Translations under genes and position numbers: made by a program
In this document: positions 59,861 through 64,000 of the stretch, one piece after another
Numbering within the stretch: position 1 is the stretch's first letter
Layout: each line of letters starts with the position of its first letter
Origin: CAVTSA01 sp963737225
Lineage (GTDB): Bacteria > Chloroflexota > Dormibacteria > Dormibacterales > Dormibacteraceae
Assembly (NCBI GenBank): GCA_963737225.1
Contig: CAVTSA010000015.1
Coordinates: forward strand, 1-64,000
Direction of reading: 5' to 3'
DNA length: 64,000 nt
Notes under the pieces: model-generated
Database searches by the model: none
Seen by the model: only the letters and a program-made list of their open reading frames with translations
Told to the model about the DNA's origin: nothing

Positions 59861-60838
59861 GTGAGTCACCGTCAGTGGAGCGTCGTCGCGCTCATCACGA
59901 TGATCGCGACCACGGTGATCGCCGCCGTGCTCATCTATCACGGGCAGGCGGGCGGTGATCTCAACGGCTGGCCCAACCCGAACGTGCCACGCGGTGTCTC
60001 CCGCAACGGCCAGGACATCTACGCCCTCTACCTCCTGATCTCGATCCCGGCAGCCGTCGTCTTCATCGGGGTCGAGGGCCTGCTGCTGGTCATCATCTGG
60101 AAGTGGCGTCGCACCAAGCTTCCGTCCGACTACCGGCCGCCTCAGTGGAGCGGACACACGTTCCTGGAGCTGGGCTGGACGGTGGTTCCGTTCCTGATCG
60201 TGACGCTGGTGGGGGCGGCCTCCTTCCACGTGATGCAGCAGGACGAGGTGGTGCCCGCGGCTTCGGAAGGGACGGTCGAGATCCACATCGTGGCCCATCA
60301 GTTCGGGTGGAAGTACGAGTACTCGAACGGCGTCGTGATCGACCAGGAGCTGGGCGACCCGGCCGCTGCGATGGTGATTCCGGTCGGCCGTTTCATTCGC
60401 ATCCGGCTCGACTCGACCGACGTCATCCACAGCTTCTGGGTCCCGGCCATCACCGGCAAGACGGACGCGGTCCCCGGATACAGCAACTACACCTGGATGA
60501 AGGTGAACGAGCCGGGCCAATGGCGGGGCCAGTGCACCGAGCTGTGCGGGGTGGACCACGCACAGATGCTGATCGACGTCAAGGCGGTTCCGGAGACAGA
60601 CTTCCAGGCCTGGCTGCACAATGAGAAGTTGATGCAGTCGCAGCCGAGTCCGAAGGCATCGCCGGCAGCCTCTCCAAAGCCGCCCGTCGCAAGCCCGTCG
60701 CCGGGTGCCAGCCCGTCACCGAGCGCGGGTCCGTCGCCCGCCGGCTCTCCGTCACCGAGCGCGAGTCCGTCTCCCAGCGGGTCTCCCTCACCGAGCGCGG
60801 GTGCGTCACCCAGCGCCTCTCCCTCACCGAAGAGCTAG
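59861..60838 (+). CDS. ctaC: Cytochrome c oxidase subunit II with Pro/Ser-rich tail
   Basis: A 325-residue protein from GTG 59861. One N-terminal helix (VVALITMIATTVIAAVLIYH) and two more anchor it. The CuA site is complete: VIHSFWVPAITG (His) and GQCTELCGVDHAQM (two Cys, Glu, His, Met). There is no haem c domain. The last 70 residues are a low-complexity tail of repeated SPS and SPSPSA units, an external flexible stalk or a substrate for glycosylation. It accepts electrons from cytochrome c or a copper protein. Ten bases separate it from subunit I. Confidence 0.93.
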   Translation: MSHRQWSVVALITMIATTVIAAVLIYHGQAGGDLNGWPNPNVPRGVSRNGQDIYALYLLISIPAAVVFIGVEGLLLVIIWKWRRTKLPSDYRPPQWSGHTFLELGWTVVPFLIVTLVGAASFHVMQQDEVVPAASEGTVEIHIVAHQFGWKYEYSNGVVIDQELGDPAAAMVIPVGRFIRIRLDSTDVIHSFWVPAITGKTDAVPGYSNYTWMKVNEPGQWRGQCTELCGVDHAQMLIDVKAVPETDFQAWLHNEKLMQSQPSPKASPAASPKPPVASPSPGASPSPSAGPSPAGSPSPSASPSPSGSPSPSAGASPSASPSPKS

Positions 60839-60848
60839 GGAGGATCGA

Positions 60849-62576
60849 ATGGCTACTCTTCAAGCGCCGCCCCGCATCAAGTCGTACGACGAGTCGTTCT
60901 GGCGGCCGATCACCCTCTGGCTGACGACCACCGATCACAAGAAGATCGGGATCATGTACATGGTCACGGGGATGCTGGCCTTCGTGGTCGGCGGCATCTT
61001 CGCCCTTGTCATGCGTCTGCAGCTGTCGCAGCCGAACGAGCAGCTGCTGACGGCGCAGCAGTACAACGAGCTGCTGTCGACGCACGGCACGACCATGATC
61101 TTCTTCTTCATGACGATCTTCATGACCGGCATCGCGAACTACTTCGTGCCGATCATGGTGGGGGCCCGCGACGTCGCCTTCCCGCGCGTCAACCTGCTCG
61201 GGTTCTGGCTGATCCCGGTCTCGATCCTTATCTACTACTTCGGCTTCCTCACGCCGAACGGCACGCTCTCCGCCGGTTGGACCGGCTACCCGCCGCTGAC
61301 CGAGCTGCAGTTCAGCCCCGGCATCGGGACCGACCTCTGGGCGATGTCGCTGATCGTGTGGGCGATCAGCGGGATCATGGCCTCGACCAACTTCATCACC
61401 ACGATCATCGCGCTGCGCGCCCCCGACATGAGCCTCACCCGACTGCCGCTCTTCGTCTGGGCCCAGATGTCGACCTCGATCCTGCTCCTGCTGATCGGCG
61501 CCCCGCTGGCGGCGGCGATGATCCTGCTCGAATTCGACCGCCAGTTCGGAACCCACTTCTTCGCCACCACGGCGGGCCGCCCCGTCCTGTACCAGCATCT
61601 CTTCTGGTTCTTCGGGCACCCCGAGGTCTACGTCATGATCCTCCCCGGCTTCGGGATCATCTCCGAAGTCTTGCCGGTGTTCAGCCGCAAGCCCCTGTTC
61701 GGCTACGGCTCGATGGTGGCAGCCCTGTTCAGCATCGTGTTCCTGTCGCTCGCGGTGTGGGCCCACCACATGTTCACGGTCGGGATGAACATCTACGTGG
61801 AGACCTTCTTCATGGCGATGACGCTGGCGATCGCGGTCCCCACCGGTATCAAGTTCTTCAACTGGATCGCCACCGCCTGGCAGGGATCGATCGATTTCAA
61901 CGTCCCCATGAAGTTCGTCTTCGGCTTCCTGGCGACGTTCCTGATCGGTGGCATCACCGGCATCTACCTGGCGTCGGTGCCGGTGGACACGCAGCTCCAC
62001 GGCTCCTACTACGTGGTCGCTCATTTCCACTACGTCCTGTTCGGCGGCAGCGCGTTCACGATCTACGCCGGCGTCTACTACTGGTTCCCCAAGATGACGG
62101 GGCGCAAGCTCAACGAGACGCTCGGCGAGTGGAACTTCTGGACCACCTTCTTCGGGTTCAACGGAACGTTCCTGGTCATGTTCACGCTCGGCCTGGAGGG
62201 CATGGCGCGGCGCGTCTACACCTACCCGGGCGGGTTTGGTGAACAGGGCTGGGGGGCGACCAACACGTTCATCACCGTGATGTCGTTCCTGATCGCGATC
62301 TCGGTCCTGCTGTTCCTGATCAACGTGGTCTGGAGCTGGACGCGCGGCGAGATCGCGGGAGACGACCCCTGGCGCGGGAACACCCTGGAGTGGGCGACCA
62401 CGAGCCCGCCGCCGCCCTACAACTTCGACCGGGTCCCGCCCGTGCGGTCGTTCATGCCTCTCCGCGAGCTGCGCGCGGCCCGTGAGCGCCGCGACCGGAG
62501 GCTGGCTGCCGAAGCCACCGGCGCACTTACCGAGAGCTCGACCGGAACCGGAACCCCGGCGCCGCCCTCCGAGTAG
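60849..62576 (+). CDS. ctaD: Cytochrome c oxidase subunit I (aa3 type)
   Basis: A 575-residue, 12-helix protein. Metal ligands are in ELLSTHGTTMIFFFMTIFMT (low-spin haem His), FWFFGHPEVYVMILPGFGII (CuB His and the linked Tyr, with the Glu of HPEVY), VWAHHMFTVGMN (two CuB His) and VVAHFHYVLFGG (haem a and a3 His). The Glu places it in the A1 group of haem-copper oxidases. GGGAGGA lies before the ATG. It reduces oxygen to water and pumps protons. The cytoplasmic C-terminus is charged and Thr/Pro-rich. Confidence 0.96.
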   Translation: MATLQAPPRIKSYDESFWRPITLWLTTTDHKKIGIMYMVTGMLAFVVGGIFALVMRLQLSQPNEQLLTAQQYNELLSTHGTTMIFFFMTIFMTGIANYFVPIMVGARDVAFPRVNLLGFWLIPVSILIYYFGFLTPNGTLSAGWTGYPPLTELQFSPGIGTDLWAMSLIVWAISGIMASTNFITTIIALRAPDMSLTRLPLFVWAQMSTSILLLLIGAPLAAAMILLEFDRQFGTHFFATTAGRPVLYQHLFWFFGHPEVYVMILPGFGIISEVLPVFSRKPLFGYGSMVAALFSIVFLSLAVWAHHMFTVGMNIYVETFFMAMTLAIAVPTGIKFFNWIATAWQGSIDFNVPMKFVFGFLATFLIGGITGIYLASVPVDTQLHGSYYVVAHFHYVLFGGSAFTIYAGVYYWFPKMTGRKLNETLGEWNFWTTFFGFNGTFLVMFTLGLEGMARRVYTYPGGFGEQGWGATNTFITVMSFLIAISVLLFLINVVWSWTRGEIAGDDPWRGNTLEWATTSPPPPYNFDRVPPVRSFMPLRELRAARERRDRRLAAEATGALTESSTGTGTPAPPSE

Positions 62577-62596
62577 GGAGCGTTCCCCACCGCGCG

Positions 62597-62625
62597 GCGG
62601 GTGTACCCAGCCACCGGGCACCCGC
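62597..62625. terminator. Hairpin between convergent genes
   Basis: GCGGGTG (62597-62603) and CACCCGC (62619-62625) form a 7 bp stem with a 15 base loop, 20 bases after the subunit I stop and 34 before the stop of the convergent small gene. Confidence 0.45.
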
Positions 62626-62659
62626 TCAAAGGCGACCGGTGACGATGGTCCGGCTGTCG

Positions 62660-62854
62660 TTATTCCTCGAGCAGGGTGTCGTCGGCGGCTTCCTGCTCGC
62701 GAAGCGCCGCCCGCTGCGCGGCGCGGTTGCGCATGTCCCCGCGCAGGACCCAGATGCCGAGGCCGGTCACCCCGACGACGGCGACCGTGAACGCCAGCCC
62801 GAAGAAGGCGTAGGCGGCGACCCACTCGCCGGTGCCGCCGTTGAGCATCAACAC
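62660..62854 (-). CDS. Small single-helix membrane protein
   Basis: A 64-residue protein: MLMLNGGTGEWVAAYAFFGL, a transmembrane helix (AFTVAVVGVTGLGIWVL), and a charged helical tail (RNRAAQRAALREQEAADD). It faces subunit I convergently. It may be an oxidase-associated or cell-envelope protein; I cannot name it. Confidence 0.6.
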   Translation of the reverse strand: MLMLNGGTGEWVAAYAFFGLAFTVAVVGVTGLGIWVLRGDMRNRAAQRAALREQEAADDTLLEE

Positions 62855-62901
62855 ACGTTCATTATGCCGGTACCGCGCGGTCGCCTCTGTAGGCTTACCG
62901 C

Positions 62902-64000
62902 GTGCTCGACGTCGTCGACATCGCGATCCTGGTCCTCGCCCTGCTGGGGGTGATCGGTGGGTACCGGCGGGGGCTGATCCCCTCGGTTGCGCAGTACGGG
63001 GGCCTGATCGCGGGCGTCCTCCTCGCGGGCGCGGTGTCCTCCCGACTGCTGGATGCGCTCGGGCTCTACGACCCCAACTCCCGGCCTCTCTCGGCGGCGC
63101 TGCTGCTCCTGCTCGGCGGCTGCCTGGGCGCCACCGTGGGCTTTTGGGTCGGGGAGCCGCTCCGCCGCTGGATCACGCGGCACGACCGCCCCCACAGCCT
63201 GGACCGGCTCGCCGGAGCGGCGGCCTCTCTGCTGGCGGTGGTGATGGTGGTGTGGTTCCTGGGCCTCTCGTTCTCGGAGAGCACAGCCTCCGACCTTTCC
63301 TCGGTGGCGCAGGGCTCGAACATCCTGCGCACCTTCAATCGGTTCGCGCCGCAACCGCCCGGGTTCCTCGGCGGCGTCGAGCACACGGTCGCTGCCGTGC
63401 CCTTTCCCTCGACCTTCTTCCCTGGCCAGAGGGGCGCGCTTCCCGGACCCGTCTCGATCCCGCAGGACAACCCCACCACCGGCGTGCAGGCCACCGCGCG
63501 CCAGGTGTTCCGCGTTGCGGGATCCGGCTGTGGCGGCCTGGTCACGGGGAGCGCCTACCCGGTCGCGCCTGACTACGTCGTGACCAACGCGCACGTCGTC
63601 GCCGGGACCAGCGACACGCGCGTGATGCAGGACCAGCGCGGCATCGACCTGGAGGCGTCCGTCGTCTACTTCGACGAGAAGGTGGATGTCGCGATCCTCC
63701 ACGTGCCCGGGCTCGACGCCGGCGTCCTGCCGGAGGCCGGTGCGCAGCGAGGCACGCCGGCGTTCGTGGTCGGGTATCCCGGCGGGGGCCCGGAGGCGGT
63801 CACTCCGGCGGCGATCGACGGCGAGACGATGGCTCGCTTCAACGACATCTACAACAACCAGGAGGTGACCCGGCAGATCTGGGTCTTCAACGGCACCGTC
63901 CGGCCCGGCAATTCGGGGGGCCCTCTTCTCGACGACGCGGGGGGCGTGATCGGCCTCGTCTTCGCCGCCTCTTCGCAGACCGGGTCGACACAGGCGTACG
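62902..64000 (+). CDS. MarP-like membrane serine protease (CvpA domain plus trypsin fold), cut by window end
   Basis: From GTG 62902 the frame is open to the window edge (over 366 residues). The N-terminal part has four helices of the CvpA/colicin V type (DVVDIAILVLALLGVIGGYR, RRGLIPSVAQYGG). A trypsin-like domain follows: catalytic His in DYVVTNAHVVAGTSD, Asp in DEKVDVAILHVPG, Ser in TVRPGNSGGPLLDD. In mycobacteria MarP is a periplasmic protease needed for acid and oxidative-stress survival through cleavage of a peptidoglycan hydrolase. About 20-30 C-terminal residues are missing at the window end. Confidence 0.9.
   Translation, partial: MLDVVDIAILVLALLGVIGGYRRGLIPSVAQYGGLIAGVLLAGAVSSRLLDALGLYDPNSRPLSAALLLLLGGCLGATVGFWVGEPLRRWITRHDRPHSLDRLAGAAASLLAVVMVVWFLGLSFSESTASDLSSVAQGSNILRTFNRFAPQPPGFLGGVEHTVAAVPFPSTFFPGQRGALPGPVSIPQDNPTTGVQATARQVFRVAGSGCGGLVTGSAYPVAPDYVVTNAHVVAGTSDTRVMQDQRGIDLEASVVYFDEKVDVAILHVPGLDAGVLPEAGAQRGTPAFVVGYPGGGPEAVTPAAIDGETMARFNDIYNNQEVTRQIWVFNGTVRPGNSGGPLLDDAGGVIGLVFAASSQTGSTQAY

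Noticed and set aside
60579..62825. 748-codon open frame on the minus strand across the oxidase genes
   Set aside because: Antisense of subunit I and part of subunit II, with low-complexity Asp/His/Gln composition typical of shadows.
1..64000. CRISPR array, rRNA genes or a replication origin
   Set aside because: No regularly spaced repeats, no conserved rRNA segments and no DnaA-box cluster or dnaA/dnaN context was seen while reading both strands.

Overview
This 64 kb window is high-GC chromosomal DNA from a bacterium of the Terrabacteria type (Actinobacteriota, Chloroflexota or Candidatus Dormibacterota). I infer this from the GC-rich third codon positions and from the gene families: a MarP-like CvpA-protease fusion, RskA-type anti-sigma factor with SigK-like sigma, an F420-type LLM oxidoreductase, EgtB/EgtD, a SigG-type ECF factor with a SnoaL tail, an AldO-type oxidase, and an aa3 oxidase split around a zinc-ribbon membrane protein. 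The exact phylum cannot be fixed from the sequence alone.

Layout. (1) 0-6 kb is an arsenic island: a broken PstS-like phosphate-binding gene, an ArsR-ArsC fusion, an AqpS-type aquaglyceroporin, a CoA-disulfide-reductase-like flavoprotein, then arsM divergent from a second arsR followed by an ArsN-type acetyltransferase. Together these could sense As(III), reduce arsenate, let arsenite out, methylate arsenite and acetylate an organoarsenical. (2) 6-12 kb holds a membrane-anchored methyltransferase divergent from a TetR regulator with two HTH domains, and a DUF2306 membrane gene destroyed by an IS3-family element (7884-11018, ACC duplication) that was itself hit by an IS30-family element (8864-10499, CAG duplication). 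(3) 12-33 kb is a gene-poor graveyard: tRNA-Arg and tRNA-Val 3' remnants, three tyrosine-integrase remnants, a broken secreted HNH-like gene, methyltransferase pieces, a truncated aldo/keto reductase abutting a truncated ferritin-like gene. Intact genes stand among them: an LLM flavin oxidoreductase, a three-gene b6-type cytochrome b operon, two small heat-shock proteins, a SigG-like ECF factor and a sigma/anti-sigma pair.

(4) 33-53 kb is ordinary metabolic chromosome: peptide-type ABC binding protein, TetR regulators, ergothioneine genes egtB-egtD, SixA-like phosphatase, APC transporter, an oxidase/dehydrogenase run (Gfo/Idh/MocA, AldO-like, MDR), OsmC, a haloacetate-dehalogenase-like hydrolase, DUF2891, and a GH4 plus two PfkB-like kinases operon. 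(5) 53-64 kb holds a probable magnesium system (soluble MgtE-N/CBS protein plus Nramp-related transporter), an acyl-CoA synthetase, the cytochrome c oxidase cluster and a MarP-like protease cut by the window end.

Two cautions. Several well-conserved genes carry single-base frameshifts (pstS, the HNH-like gene, egtB, a methyltransferase, the dehalogenase, GH4); some may be assembly errors rather than true pseudogenes. Intergenic regions hold unusually long perfect or near-perfect hairpins, and a paired TTGGTGCACCAA palindrome occurs at two distant convergent gene ends.
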